Assembly (NCBI GenBank): GCA_958295695.1
Contig: OY282363.1
Location: forward strand, 1-64,000
Origin: an uncultured Alphaproteobacteria bacterium
Lineage (GTDB): Bacteria; Pseudomonadota; Alphaproteobacteria; SP197
Direction of reading: 5' to 3'
Length of the DNA stretch: 64,000 bases
The notes beneath the pieces were generated by a model. It made no database searches, was not told the DNA's origin, and saw nothing but the letters and a program-made list of their open reading frames with translations. Position numbers and translations under genes: made by a program. Every line of letters starts with the position of its first letter. The first letter of the stretch is position 1. Positions 17,498 through 26,172 of this stretch are shown here, piece by piece.

Positions 17498-18702
17498 CGC
17501 CGGACGATGTTCTCCTCCGGGCCGACGGGGAAGCCGGTGACGTTGCGGGCGCCGTCCTCCGTCACGACCAGGATGTCGTGCTCGCGGTAGCCTCCCGCGC
17601 CCGGTTCGCCCTCGGGGATGACGATCATCGGCTCCATGGAGACCACCATGCCGGGCTCCAGCACGGTCTCGATGTCCTCGCGCAGCTCGAGGCCGGCCTC
17701 GCGGCCGTAGTAGTGGCAGAGGACGCCGAAGCTGTGGCCGTAGCCGAAGGTGCGCCTGTCGAGAACGCCGTGGCGGGCGTAGACGTCGTTGAGCTCGGCG
17801 GCGATGTCGCGGCAGCGCGCGCCCGGCTCGATGAGCGAGAGGCCGCGCTCGTGGACCTCGCAGTTGATCCGCCAGTAGCGCAGATGGGCGTCGCTGGCGC
17901 GCTCGCAGAACAGCGTGCGTTCGAGCGCGGCATAGTAGCCCGCGACCATGGGGAAGCAGTTGAGCGAGAGGATGTCGCCCGCCTCCAGCCGGCGCGCGGT
18001 CACCGGATTGTGGGCGCCGTCCGTGTTGACGCCGGACTGGAACCAGACCCAGGTGTCGCGGATCTCGCTCTCGGGGTGGCGCCGGGCGATCTCGCGCACC
18101 ATGGCGTCCACGCCGGCGAGCGCGACCTCGTGCTCGGCCACGCCCGGCGCGACCGCCTCGACGGCCGCCGCGCCGCCGATGTCGGCGATCCGGGCGGCGG
18201 ATTCGATCAGCGCGATCTCCTCCGCCGACTTCACCATACGCATCGCCATCGCGTCGGGCGCGATGTCCCGGAACCGGGCGTCGGGCAGGGCCGCCTTCAT
18301 CTTGTCGAGGGTCCCGACGCCGATGTGGTCGAACTCGACGCCGATGTCCCGCGCGCCTCCGGCGAGCTGGCGGATGGCGCGGAAATAGTTGTCCCGGCGC
18401 CAGTCGGTGTAGGTCAGGTTGTCGCCGCCGCGCCGCCAGGGCTGGCCGTAGTCGATGTTGGCGGCGACCGTGGTGGCGCGCTCCCGGGTGACGACGAGGC
18501 CGTAGGGGCGGCCGAAGCCGCAGTAGAGGAAATCGCTGTAGTAGTGGATGTTGTGCATCGAGGTGAAGACGGCCGCGTCGAGGCCCGTCTCCGCCATGCG
18601 GCCGCGCAGCCCGGCCAGGCGGGCCGCCATCTCGCCGGCGGAGAACGTGCCCGCCGCCCGCTCGCCGTTCTCGATGACGAGAATGTCCTTCAGGTCGTTC
18701 AC
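17494..18702 (-). CDS. Creatinase (creatine amidinohydrolase)
   Basis: A 402-residue protein with the pita-bread (M24 peptidase-like) fold and very close resemblance along its whole length to Pseudomonas creatinase. Recognised blocks are FTSMHNIHYYSDFLYCGFGR, MRMVKSAEE, RIADIGGAA, SLNCFPMVAGYYAALERT and EPGMVVSMEPMI. The catalytic histidine is His231 in DGAHNP; Glu261 and Glu357 match the active-site glutamates of the Pseudomonas enzyme (His232, Glu262, Glu358, from memory). It hydrolyses creatine to sarcosine and urea. The metal ligands of M24 peptidases are not needed by creatinases. The start is GTG at 18702 behind GGGGAGGGG. It is the last gene of a PotABCD-type transporter operon, behind a terminator-like hairpin. 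A closely related hydrolase acting on another guanidino compound is possible. Confidence 0.9.
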   Translation of the reverse strand: MNDLKDILVIENGERAAGTFSAGEMAARLAGLRGRMAETGLDAAVFTSMHNIHYYSDFLYCGFGRPYGLVVTRERATTVAANIDYGQPWRRGGDNLTYTDWRRDNYFRAIRQLAGGARDIGVEFDHIGVGTLDKMKAALPDARFRDIAPDAMAMRMVKSAEEIALIESAARIADIGGAAAVEAVAPGVAEHEVALAGVDAMVREIARRHPESEIRDTWVWFQSGVNTDGAHNPVTARRLEAGDILSLNCFPMVAGYYAALERTLFCERASDAHLRYWRINCEVHERGLSLIEPGARCRDIAAELNDVYARHGVLDRRTFGYGHSFGVLCHYYGREAGLELREDIETVLEPGMVVSMEPMIVIPEGEPGAGGYREHDILVVTEDGARNVTGFPVGPEENIVRR

Positions 18703-18716
18703 GGCCCCTCCCCGAG

Positions 18717-18746
18717 AAAAAGCCGCGGACCCGACGGACCCGCGGC
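18717..18746 (-). terminator. Terminator-like hairpin just before creatinase
   Basis: On the minus strand the arms GCCGCGG and CCGCGGC (18746-18740 and 18728-18722) close an 11-base loop and are followed at once by TTTTT (18721-18717). This is a standard Rho-independent terminator shape. It lies between the last permease gene and creatinase, and its T-run ends four bases before the creatinase ribosome-binding site. It would reduce or condition creatinase expression relative to the transporter. Confidence 0.7.
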
Positions 18747-18774
18747 CTCCCGATCTTCCACGCCCGCGGACGAT

Positions 18775-19602
18775 CTAGCCCGATATGCCGCGCAGACGCT
18801 CGGTGCGGCGGCGCAGCAGCTCCATCGTCACCATGAGCGCGATCGAGGTGAGGATCAGCAGCGTGGCGACCGCCATGATCGTGGGCGAGAGCAACTCGCG
18901 GATGCCCGACCACATGCGCCGCGGCAGCGTGTGCTCCTCGGTGGTCGCCAGGAAGATCGCGATGACCAGCTCGTCCCACGAGGTGATGAAGGCGAACAGC
19001 GCGCCCGACACGACGCCGGGCAGGATGAGCGGCATGGTGACCTTGAAGAAGACGCGGACGGGACTGGCCCCCAGGCTCGCGCCCGCGCGCACGAGGTTGT
19101 TGTCGAAGCCCGCCAGCGTGGCCGACACGGTGATGACGACGAAGGGCACGCCGATGGTGGCGTGGGCGAAGACGAGGCCCGCGAGCGAACCGGTGAGGCC
19201 GATGCGCGAGTAGAAGTAGTACATGCCCGCGGCCGTGATCACGATCGGCACGATGATCGGCGAGATCAGCACCGCCAGGATCGCCGGTTTGCCCGGATAC
19301 TCCGCCCGGTTCAGGCCCAGGGCGGCCAGCGTGCCCAGAACGGTCGCCACCAGGGTGGCGAAGAAACCGACGATGATGCTGTTGCGCAGGCCGAGCAGCC
19401 ATTGCGGGCTGTTGAAGAACTCCTCGTACCAGCGCAGCGAGAAGCCCGGCATGGGATAGGTGAAGTAGGGTTCGGAATTGAAGCCCAGCGGGATGATCAC
19501 CAGGATCGGGACGATCAGGAAGGCGAAGACGGCCGCGCAGATGACGCGGAAGCCCACGTACCAAGCCCTGTCGAGCGGCGTCGCGTAGCTCGGAAGCGCC
19601 AT
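18775..19602 (-). CDS. ABC transporter permease, PotC type
   Basis: A 275-residue inner-membrane permease with six helices and the EAA-type cytoplasmic loop VRAGASLGASPVRVFFKVTMPLILPG that contacts the ATPase. It belongs to the spermidine/putrescine (PotC) branch. It pairs with the PotB-like permease encoded one base upstream (stop at 19604, start at 19602), so the two are translationally coupled. In context, next to creatinase, the imported compound is probably creatine or another cationic or guanidino amine rather than a polyamine; that is inference. Confidence 0.9.
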   Translation of the reverse strand: MALPSYATPLDRAWYVGFRVICAAVFAFLIVPILVIIPLGFNSEPYFTYPMPGFSLRWYEEFFNSPQWLLGLRNSIIVGFFATLVATVLGTLAALGLNRAEYPGKPAILAVLISPIIVPIVITAAGMYYFYSRIGLTGSLAGLVFAHATIGVPFVVITVSATLAGFDNNLVRAGASLGASPVRVFFKVTMPLILPGVVSGALFAFITSWDELVIAIFLATTEEHTLPRRMWSGIRELLSPTIMAVATLLILTSIALMVTMELLRRRTERLRGISG

Positions 19603-19603
19603 T

Positions 19604-20863
19604 CTAGCTCACCTTCAGGCGGTCGATGCCGACGAACCGGTTGTAGACGAGGAACATGACGACGGTGAGCGCCAGAAGGATCGCCGACAGCGCCGCGCCC
19701 AGCCCCCAGTTGGCCAGCCTGCCCATGTTCTCGGCGATCCAGTAGCTGATCATCTGGTCTTCCGGACCGCCCACCAGCGCCGGCGTGATGTAGTAGCCCA
19801 GCGAGAGGATGAAGACGAGCAGGGTGCCGGCGCCGACGCCGGGCATGCACTGCGGCAGATAGACCTTCAGGAAGGCCTTCCAGCCGGGCGCCCCGAGCGA
19901 GGCGGCCGCGCGCATGTGCCATGGGTTGATGCCTTTCATGACGCTGTACATCGGCAGCACCATGAAGGGCAGCAGGATGTGGACCATGGCGACATAGACG
20001 CCGAAACGGTTGCGCACCAGCTCCTGGGGCTCGTTCCACAGGCCCAGCCAGATGGCCGTGTCGTTCACCAGGCCCTCGTTCTGCAGCAGCACGAGCCAGG
20101 AAGTGGTGCGGACCAGCAGCGAGGTCCAGAACGGCAGCAGGACGAGGATGAGGAGCAGATTGCTCCGCCGTGTCGGGAGCGTCGCCAGCAGGTAGGCGAT
20201 CGGCAGGCCCAGGACGAAGCAGAGGACGGTGACGGCGAAGCTGATCTCGATCGTGCGGATCAGCACCTCGACATAGATCGCCCGGCCCTCCGCGACATCG
20301 ACGATCTCGCCCGTCCCGTCGCGCCTCAGATCGATGGCCCAGAGCATGTAGTAGTCGGAATAGCGCACGGAAGCGCGCTTGACCGCGAGCCAGTAGGCCG
20401 GATCGGCCCAGTCGCTGTCGATGTCGATGAAGCCCTCGTGGATCGCGTCCGGCGACAGCGGCGCCAAGTCGTCCGCCGCGCGCGCCGTCTTCTTCAACAT
20501 CGACCGGAAGCCGGAAATGTCGTAGTTCAGCCGCTTCGAGACGCGGCCGAACCCGCCGCGGTCGGCCATGGCCAACTCTTCCGCGAAGACGACCATGGTC
20601 TCCGTTGGGGGAAAGCCTTGGCCGTCCCACTCCCTGAACGCCTCGGCCGTGCGCGGCAGGGCGTCGTTGACCTCCGGGTCCTCGACGGAAATCGTCAGCA
20701 GGGAGAGGATCGGAAACACGAACGCGACGATCAGGAAGACGAAGAGCGGAGCGATCAGCGCCAGCGCCCAGACCTTGCGCATGCGCTCCGCGCGGCGCAG
20801 CCTGATCTTGAGCGGCACGCCATCGGCGGCCATCATCGCATCGGGTTCGGCCGTGGACGCCAT
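19604..20863 (-). CDS. ABC transporter permease, PotB type, with large periplasmic insert
   Basis: A 419-residue permease, about 130 residues longer than E. coli PotB. After the first helix (residues about 32-58) there is a soluble insert of roughly 140 residues (SVEDPEVNDALPRTAEAF to about residue 200), then the permease core with the EAA loop MRAAASLGAPGWKAFLKVYLPQCMPG. Such long PotB-like subunits are common in alphaproteobacterial opine/polyamine-class importers; the insert faces the periplasm and probably contacts the binding protein. The gene follows the binding-protein gene after an 87-base gap that holds a strong palindrome. Confidence 0.9.
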   Translation of the reverse strand: MASTAEPDAMMAADGVPLKIRLRRAERMRKVWALALIAPLFVFLIVAFVFPILSLLTISVEDPEVNDALPRTAEAFREWDGQGFPPTETMVVFAEELAMADRGGFGRVSKRLNYDISGFRSMLKKTARAADDLAPLSPDAIHEGFIDIDSDWADPAYWLAVKRASVRYSDYYMLWAIDLRRDGTGEIVDVAEGRAIYVEVLIRTIEISFAVTVLCFVLGLPIAYLLATLPTRRSNLLLILVLLPFWTSLLVRTTSWLVLLQNEGLVNDTAIWLGLWNEPQELVRNRFGVYVAMVHILLPFMVLPMYSVMKGINPWHMRAAASLGAPGWKAFLKVYLPQCMPGVGAGTLLVFILSLGYYITPALVGGPEDQMISYWIAENMGRLANWGLGAALSAILLALTVVMFLVYNRFVGIDRLKVS

Positions 20864-20907
20864 CCGCGTCGCGCTCTCGTCCGTATGTCGTCGATCGGGG
20901 AGAATGG

Positions 20908-20933
20908 GGGGCGCGGTCGCGCGACCGCGCCCC
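20908..20933 (-). other. Perfect 26-base palindrome between binding protein and permease genes
   Basis: The arm GGGGCGCGGTCGC (20908-20920) is followed directly by its exact complement in reverse (20921-20933), giving a very stable stem in RNA. It lies 18 bases after the stop codon of the binding-protein gene and has no T-run. Such hairpins protect the upstream message and lower downstream expression, fitting the excess of binding protein usually needed over permease. Confidence 0.6.
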
Positions 20934-20950
20934 TCACTCGACGGAACGCC

Positions 20951-22024
20951 TTACTGCGCGCGCCACACCTGGAAGCGCTCGGTCAACTCTTCCTCGTGGT
21001 CGGCCCACCAGACGGTGTCGACCCAGAGCGCGTTGCCGAGATTCGCCGGAGAGGTCGGCAGGTCCCGCAGGATGTCCGGGTTGACGAGCTCGGCCGCCTC
21101 CGTGGTCGTGGGACCGTAGGAGATGTACTGCGACTGGCGGGCCATCACCTCCGGACGGCTGGCGTACTCGATGAACTTCATGGCCAGATCGTACTCGGGA
21201 TGGCCGGCCGGCGTGACCCACAGATCGTAGTCGATGGTCTGGCCGTCCCAGACGATGACGAAGTTCTTGCCCTCGTTGACGATGGCGTCGTAGATGCGCC
21301 CGTTCCAGCCGGTGGTCATCACCACCTCGCCGTCGGACAGGAGCTGCGGCGCCATCGAGCCCGTATCCCACCAGATGATGTCGTCCTTGATGGTGTCGAG
21401 CTTGGCGAACGCGCGCGCGACGGCCTCTTCGTCGTTTTCGTGGAGATAGGCGTTGACCTCGCTGGCCGACATGCCGTCGGCCATCAGCGCCATCTCGAGC
21501 GTGGCGCCCATGCCCTTGGCGTAGAGGCCGCGCTTGCCGGGGAACTTCTCGGTGTCGAAGAAGTCCGCGATCGTGGACGGCGTCTCGCCATCCATGAAGC
21601 TGTCGCCGTCATAGGCGTAGACGGTCGCCCACGAGATCGTGCCGACCGCGCAGTCCAGCGCGGCGCCGGGCAGGAAGCGGTCCATGCCGCCCATCATCTC
21701 CCAGTCGATCTCGGCCAGAAGGCCCTCGTCGCAACCGGCCATGGCGGTGCCGGACTCGCTGTCGATCACGTGCCACTTGTAGTCGCCCGTCTCGACCTGG
21801 ACGCGGATCTCCGACAGGGAGCCGCCCCACTCGTCCTCCAGCACGACCAGATCGACCTCCTTGGCCGCCGGCTTGTAGTAGGCCTCGCGCTGGCTCGCGG
21901 AATAGGCGCCGCCCCAGGACGCGACCGTGATTGTGTCCTCGGCCTGGGCCGGCGAGGTCGCCGACAGACCCACCAGCGCCGCGCCCGTCAGGGCCGCCGC
22001 CGAAACTCCCACAAAACCCTTCAT
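20951..22024 (-). CDS. Periplasmic substrate-binding protein, PotD/PotF type
   Basis: A 357-residue exported protein. The signal peptide covers about 28 residues (MKGFVGVSAAALTGAALVGL onward, cut after AQA), and the mature part opens with EDTITVASWGGAYS, typical of polyamine/iron/opine-class family-1 binding proteins. Many tryptophan and acidic residues (IIWWDTGSMAP, DTVWWADHEEEL) could form a cage for a cationic ligand. It is the second gene of the operon, and the ATG at 22024 follows AAGGGAGA. The ligand is inferred from the linked creatinase to be creatine or a similar compound; polyamines remain possible. Confidence 0.9.
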   Translation of the reverse strand: MKGFVGVSAAALTGAALVGLSATSPAQAEDTITVASWGGAYSASQREAYYKPAAKEVDLVVLEDEWGGSLSEIRVQVETGDYKWHVIDSESGTAMAGCDEGLLAEIDWEMMGGMDRFLPGAALDCAVGTISWATVYAYDGDSFMDGETPSTIADFFDTEKFPGKRGLYAKGMGATLEMALMADGMSASEVNAYLHENDEEAVARAFAKLDTIKDDIIWWDTGSMAPQLLSDGEVVMTTGWNGRIYDAIVNEGKNFVIVWDGQTIDYDLWVTPAGHPEYDLAMKFIEYASRPEVMARQSQYISYGPTTTEAAELVNPDILRDLPTSPANLGNALWVDTVWWADHEEELTERFQVWRAQ

Positions 22025-22144
22025 GATGATCGTCTCCCTTGAAGGTTGCCTGTTGTTGTGCGGAACGTCCGGGAAGCTTGCCGCGCCCCGGCCCTCCGCG
22101 CAAGTCTCATGCCGCGAACGCGCGGCCTCCGCGTGGCCCGACAA

Positions 22145-23263
22145 TCAGGCCGCGTCCAGCGCCCGGCAGTCGCCCGACCGCCAGCCGATCGCGATGTCCT
22201 GCCCCAGCTCGAAAGACCGCGCCCCCGACCCTCGCGGCATCTTGATGACGAAGTCGTCCTGTCCGCACGCCTCCACGCGCACCCGCGTGTGGTCGCCCAT
22301 GTAGATCTGCTCGCGCACGATGGCGGGGTAGGTGTCGTCGCAGCCGTCGCCGTCGGCGGGTTCGAGCACGATGGCCTCGGGCCGCAGAGACAGCGTCGTC
22401 GCCTCGCCGGCCGCGCCGACGTTCACCGGCAGCGCCTTCACCGTCTGGCCGTTCGGCAACTCCACCAGGCAACGGTCGCCCGAGATGTCCCTGACGGTGC
22501 CGTTGACCCGGTTGTTCTCGCCGATGAACTGGGCGACGAACGCGTTCTTGGGCCGCTCGTAGAGCTCCTCCGGGCCGTCGAGCTGCTGGATCACCCCGTC
22601 GTCGAACACCGCGATGCGGTTCGACATCGTGAGCGCCTCGCTCTGGTCGTGGGTGACATAGACGAAGGTGAGGCCGACATTCTCGTGAATGTGCTTCATC
22701 TCGATCTGCATCTGCTCGCGCAGCTTCTTGTCGAGCGCGCCGAGCGGCTCGTCCATCAGCACGATCCGGGGCTCGAAGACCAGGGCGCGCGCCAGCGCGA
22801 CGCGCTGCTGCTGGCCGCCCGAAAGCTGGCCGGGACGGCGGCGCTCGAAGCCGGTCAGCTCGACCATGGCGAGCGCGGCGGCGATCTTCCGGTCCTGCCC
22901 GGACTTCGGCACGTTGTGGCACTGCAGCGGGAACGCGAGGTTCTCGTAGACCGTCATGTGCGGGAAAAGCGCGTAGTTCTGGAACACCATGCCGATATCG
23001 CGCTTGTGCGGGGGCACGGTCCTGAGCGAGCGGCCGTCGAGGATGATATCGCCGTGGGTCGTCGATTCGAACCCGGCCAGCATCATCAGCGTCGTCGTCT
23101 TGCCCGATCCCGACGGGCCGAGAAGGGTCAGGAACTCGCCCTGTTCGATGTCGAGATTGAGGTCCTTCACGACCAGGATCTCGCCGTCATAGGTCTTCTG
23201 CACGTTCTCGAAGCGGACGAGCGGTTCGTTCGCCCCCGTGCGATTCTGGCCCGAATCGGTCAT
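22145..23263 (-). CDS. ABC transporter ATPase, PotA type
   Basis: A 372-residue importer ATPase. Walker [10 protein letters not shown] is at 49-57, the Q-loop glutamine near 95 ([13 protein letters not shown]), signature LSGGQQQR at 147-154, Walker [13 protein letters not shown] at 167-178, and the switch histidine in [10 protein letters not shown]-terminal TOBE domain of about 100 residues follows ([16 protein letters not shown]). It powers the PotB/PotC-like permease pair. It is the first gene of the five-gene operon ATPase, binding protein, two permeases, creatinase, and a promoter-like sequence and a palindrome lie upstream. Confidence 0.93.
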   Translation of the reverse strand: MTDSGQNRTGANEPLVRFENVQKTYDGEILVVKDLNLDIEQGEFLTLLGPSGSGKTTTLMMLAGFESTTHGDIILDGRSLRTVPPHKRDIGMVFQNYALFPHMTVYENLAFPLQCHNVPKSGQDRKIAAALAMVELTGFERRRPGQLSGGQQQRVALARALVFEPRIVLMDEPLGALDKKLREQMQIEMKHIHENVGLTFVYVTHDQSEALTMSNRIAVFDDGVIQQLDGPEELYERPKNAFVAQFIGENNRVNGTVRDISGDRCLVELPNGQTVKALPVNVGAAGEATTLSLRPEAIVLEPADGDGCDDTYPAIVREQIYMGDHTRVRVEACGQDDFVIKMPRGSGARSFELGQDIAIGWRSGDCRALDAA

Positions 23264-23287
23264 GTGTCCCGTCGTCCCGCCCCAAAT

Positions 23288-23301
23288 CCGGACTTGTCCG
23301 G
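23288..23301. promoter_or_regulatory. Palindromic candidate operator before the creatinase-transporter operon
   Basis: Arms CCGGAC and GTCCGG with a 2-base centre; read toward the operon it is CCGGACAAGTCCGG. It lies 25 bases before the ATPase start and just after the promoter-like sequence, where a repressor could block transcription. The 13-base core is identical to one before the BCCT gene at 9816. Confidence 0.45.
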
Positions 23302-23340
23302 CATGGTTGTGTCCAGCCTTGCGCCCGGCCGCGCAAGATC

Positions 23341-23369
23341 AAATCGCATCGGAATCGGCCGGCTGTCAA
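23341..23369 (-). promoter_or_regulatory. Promoter-like sequence for the transporter-creatinase operon
   Basis: On the minus strand a perfect -35 hexamer TTGACA (23369-23364) is followed after 17 bases by CGATTT, a weak -10. The predicted start of transcription would lie near 23334, about 70 bases before the ATPase gene and about 35 bases before the palindrome. Confidence 0.4.
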
Positions 23370-23451
23370 CAGGAGTCCGCGCCGGTCCCCGCAAAATTGC
23401 CGTTCCGGCGGGCTTGCCCCGGCGGATCGGGCGATCCACCTAGAGACGGCC

Positions 23452-24762
23452 ATGGAGATCGACGCCCCGTCCTCGCGCCTGATCGGAGCCGCCGTTCTCG
23501 CCGCCGGCTTGTCGTGCGCCGGTCAGCCAGCCCCCGCCGGCGCGGACGATCCGCCGTCGTTGCCGGTGTCGAACGAGCGGGCGATCGCCGCCGCCGCCGC
23601 GACCGGCCTTCTCGCCCGCGACGACTTCGAGACCGTCCCCGATCCCCATGTCGGCGAGGTGATCGTCGGCCGGCCGGCCGACGACGCCCGGTTCAGCGTC
23701 GTCCTGGTGCGGGGCGAGGACGGGCCGAGCCAGATCCAGGTCATCATGACGCCGCCCTGGGAAGACGTGACGGCCCGCGTCGAGCTGGCGGCCCGCATCG
23801 CGGAGCATCTCGTCAGCCCGCCCGGAACCCTCCCGCCCCCGCCGCCGGTCGAGGCCGGCCTCGACCCGATGAGTCCGATGGCGGCCTGGCTCTACGGCCT
23901 GCTCTACGAGGCCTGGCTCGGGTGGCCGGGCTCCGAGCGGCGTCTGGTGCGGGCGCGCGACGGCGTCGCCGTCATCGTCGAAGGCGCGCCGCCGGACAAC
24001 TGGAGCGTCACGTTCGCCGTCGACCGGGACTTCGGCGATTCCACCTGGCCCGGAGAGACGCCCGGCCTCGATCCGCCCGGGGTGGCCGAGGCGCGACGGC
24101 TGATCCGCGAGGGCCGCTATCGCGAGGCGAGCGATCTCCTCCTGCCGCTGGCCGAGGCGCCGCGGGCGGCCCGGCTTCTGGGCGACATGCACCGCTTCGG
24201 CCGCCTCGGACCGCCCGACCACCGGACCGCCACCGACTGGTATCTGATCGCGGGACGCTTCCGCCTGCCGGTCGCGATCTGGTCCCTCGCGGCCATGCAC
24301 ACCGAAGGCTGGGGCGCGTTCTTCGTCAGCAACTTCAAGGCGCCGCTCCTCGTCGCCGCCGCCGAGGCCGGATCGGCCGACGCGCTCTACGTCCTTTCCG
24401 GAACCCAGGCCGGCGTGAACTATGTCAGGCCCGAAGGCGTGACGGCGGCCGATCAGGTCCTGCGGTCCGCGCGTTGGGGCCTGCTGCCGGCCCAGTTCGA
24501 CATCGCCCGGCGGTACGCCGCGGGCGACGGCGTCGACCGGGACCCGGTCGAGGCCTACGCCTGGGCGCTGGCCGCGCTCGACGCGACCGGCCCCGGACTC
24601 GACTACATTCCCGCCCGCCGGCTGGCCGACGCGTTGGGACAGGGCCTCGGCCCGGCGGAGATCGAGGCGGCCGTCGCGCGTTCGGCCGATCTCGTCACCG
24701 GACCGCCGCCCTGGCCGCCCGAGGGCGTGACGCCGCCCGGCGTGGAGACGGTCGAACCGTAG
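23452..24762 (+). CDS. Exported protein with Sel1-like repeats
   Basis: A 436-residue protein that begins with an apparent signal peptide (LIGAAVLAAGLSCAG, a possible lipobox-like LSCAG or signal peptidase site). The middle part is unassigned. From residue about 205 it shows alpha-helical Sel1/TPR-type repeats: EARRLIREGRYREASDLLLPLAE, AAEAGSADALYVLSG, WGLLPAQFDIARRYAAGDGV and DPVEAYAWALAALDA. Sel1 repeats mediate protein contacts, often in the periplasm or outer membrane. It is divergent from the transporter operon and 100 bases before the first Rieske gene, but there is no evident functional link. Function unknown. Confidence 0.7.
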   Translation: MEIDAPSSRLIGAAVLAAGLSCAGQPAPAGADDPPSLPVSNERAIAAAAATGLLARDDFETVPDPHVGEVIVGRPADDARFSVVLVRGEDGPSQIQVIMTPPWEDVTARVELAARIAEHLVSPPGTLPPPPPVEAGLDPMSPMAAWLYGLLYEAWLGWPGSERRLVRARDGVAVIVEGAPPDNWSVTFAVDRDFGDSTWPGETPGLDPPGVAEARRLIREGRYREASDLLLPLAEAPRAARLLGDMHRFGRLGPPDHRTATDWYLIAGRFRLPVAIWSLAAMHTEGWGAFFVSNFKAPLLVAAAEAGSADALYVLSGTQAGVNYVRPEGVTAADQVLRSARWGLLPAQFDIARRYAAGDGVDRDPVEAYAWALAALDATGPGLDYIPARRLADALGQGLGPAEIEAAVARSADLVTGPPPWPPEGVTPPGVETVEP

Positions 24763-24864
24763 AGGGGGTTCACCCGCCGGGGTGGGCGAATCCCGTTTTC
24801 CCGGCCGCGCGGAATCGGGCATGATCGGACCGTTCCGGGCGATTCGACGCGAACGGAGGCCGCG

Positions 24865-26091
24865 ATGCGGGCCCATGGAAACACGGTGTCCGTCGAGGAG
24901 CTGATCGTCAGGCAGAAGCCCGGCTTCACCCTGGAGCAGCCGTTCTACCGCGACGCCGGGATCTTCAGGCGCGACATGGCGAAGATCGTCTCCAGGCTCT
25001 GGCTCTATGTCGCGCACGTTTCCGAGATTCCGGAACGCGGCGACTTCCTGCTCTACCGCATCGGCGAGGAGTCCATCGTCGTCGTGCGCGGGCGCGACGG
25101 CGAGATCCGCGCCTTCTTCAACGTGTGCCGCCACCGGGGCAGCCGCATCTGCCTCGAGGAGAAGGGCAACGTCCGCACGCTCACCTGTCCCTATCACGCC
25201 TGGGTCTACGACCTCGAGGGGCGCCTGATCGGCGCGCGCGGCATGCCCGACGATTTCGACGGGTCCGAGTACCCGCTGCACGCCTGCCGGGCGCGCGTGG
25301 CTCACGGCCTCGTCTTCGTCTGCCTCGCCCGTCCCGACGATCCGGACGTCGCCGATTTCGCCGGCATCGCCGCCGATCTCGACGCCTTCGCCGGCCGGCA
25401 CCGCCTCGCCGAGACCAGGATCGCGCACCGGGAGGTCTATCCGACCCACGCCAACTGGAAGCTCGTGGTCGACAACTTCCTGGAGTGCTACCACTGCGCG
25501 CCGGCGCATCCCGAATACACCATGGTCAACGCCTTCGTGAAGGCGCAGGACAGGGGGCTCGACGGCTACGACGAGGCGACCGGGGCCTGGGAGGAGAAGG
25601 CCCGCGCTCTCGGCCATCCCGTCGGGACGGACTACGGCGAGGACCCGGATTCCCCGCAGCCGCACGGCTACTGGCGCCAGCCGATCCGGGACGGCTTCGT
25701 CACGCTGTCGCAAGACGGCCGGCCCGTCGCGCCCCTGCTCGGCGATCTGGAGCATTGGGACGGCGGCGAGACGGGCTTCACCTTCGGGCCGCTGTCCTAC
25801 GCCTACCTCTGTTCGGACCACCTCTGCACGTTCCGCTTCACGCCGGTGACGCCGGAGTTCTCCGAGGTCGTTCTCACCTGGCATGTCCGGGCGGACGCCG
25901 AGGAGGGCGGGGGTTACGACCTCGATCGCCTCAAGTGGATGTGGGACGTCACGACGGTCGAGGACACCAGGATCATCATCGACAACCAGAAGGGCGTGAA
26001 CTCCGCCCGCTACGCGCCCGGTCCCTACGCGCCCCTGGAGGGCTCGTCGGCGGCGTTCGCCCGCTGGTACCTCGGCCGGCTCGCCGCCTGA
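24865..26091 (+). CDS. Rieske oxygenase alpha subunit, quaternary-amine type (copy 1)
   Basis: A 408-residue oxygenase. The Rieske cluster ligands are Cys88, His90, Cys108 and His111 (CRHRG and CPYH). The mononuclear iron site is DNFLECYHCAPAHP with His210 and His215, and a third ligand probably Asp367 in TTVEDTR. The residue bridging the two metal centres is Glu207, not the Asp of ring-hydroxylating dioxygenases. Glu here is known in carnitine oxygenase CntA and related betaine and choline oxygenases. It probably demethylates or cleaves a quaternary amine. The start has GGAGG. The next gene is a paralogue 81 bases away. No ferredoxin reductase is adjacent. The exact substrate is not readable. 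Confidence 0.85.
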   Translation: MRAHGNTVSVEELIVRQKPGFTLEQPFYRDAGIFRRDMAKIVSRLWLYVAHVSEIPERGDFLLYRIGEESIVVVRGRDGEIRAFFNVCRHRGSRICLEEKGNVRTLTCPYHAWVYDLEGRLIGARGMPDDFDGSEYPLHACRARVAHGLVFVCLARPDDPDVADFAGIAADLDAFAGRHRLAETRIAHREVYPTHANWKLVVDNFLECYHCAPAHPEYTMVNAFVKAQDRGLDGYDEATGAWEEKARALGHPVGTDYGEDPDSPQPHGYWRQPIRDGFVTLSQDGRPVAPLLGDLEHWDGGETGFTFGPLSYAYLCSDHLCTFRFTPVTPEFSEVVLTWHVRADAEEGGGYDLDRLKWMWDVTTVEDTRIIIDNQKGVNSARYAPGPYAPLEGSSAAFARWYLGRLAA

Positions 26092-26172
26092 CAGGCCGGC
26101 CCGTCATTTCCGTTGACGGGCGGGCGGCGCCGGCGGGAGAGTTGCCCCGGCAATCCCCTCGGGAGCCTCGCC

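Noticed and set aside
17494..18702. Xaa-Pro aminopeptidase (M24)
   Set aside because: The fold is shared, but the active-site His, the YCGFGR and GAHNP blocks and overall sequence match creatinase.
18775..23263. Plain annotation as a spermidine/putrescine transporter
   Set aside because: The family is right but the linked creatinase makes a guanidino ligand more likely, so no pot gene symbols were assigned.
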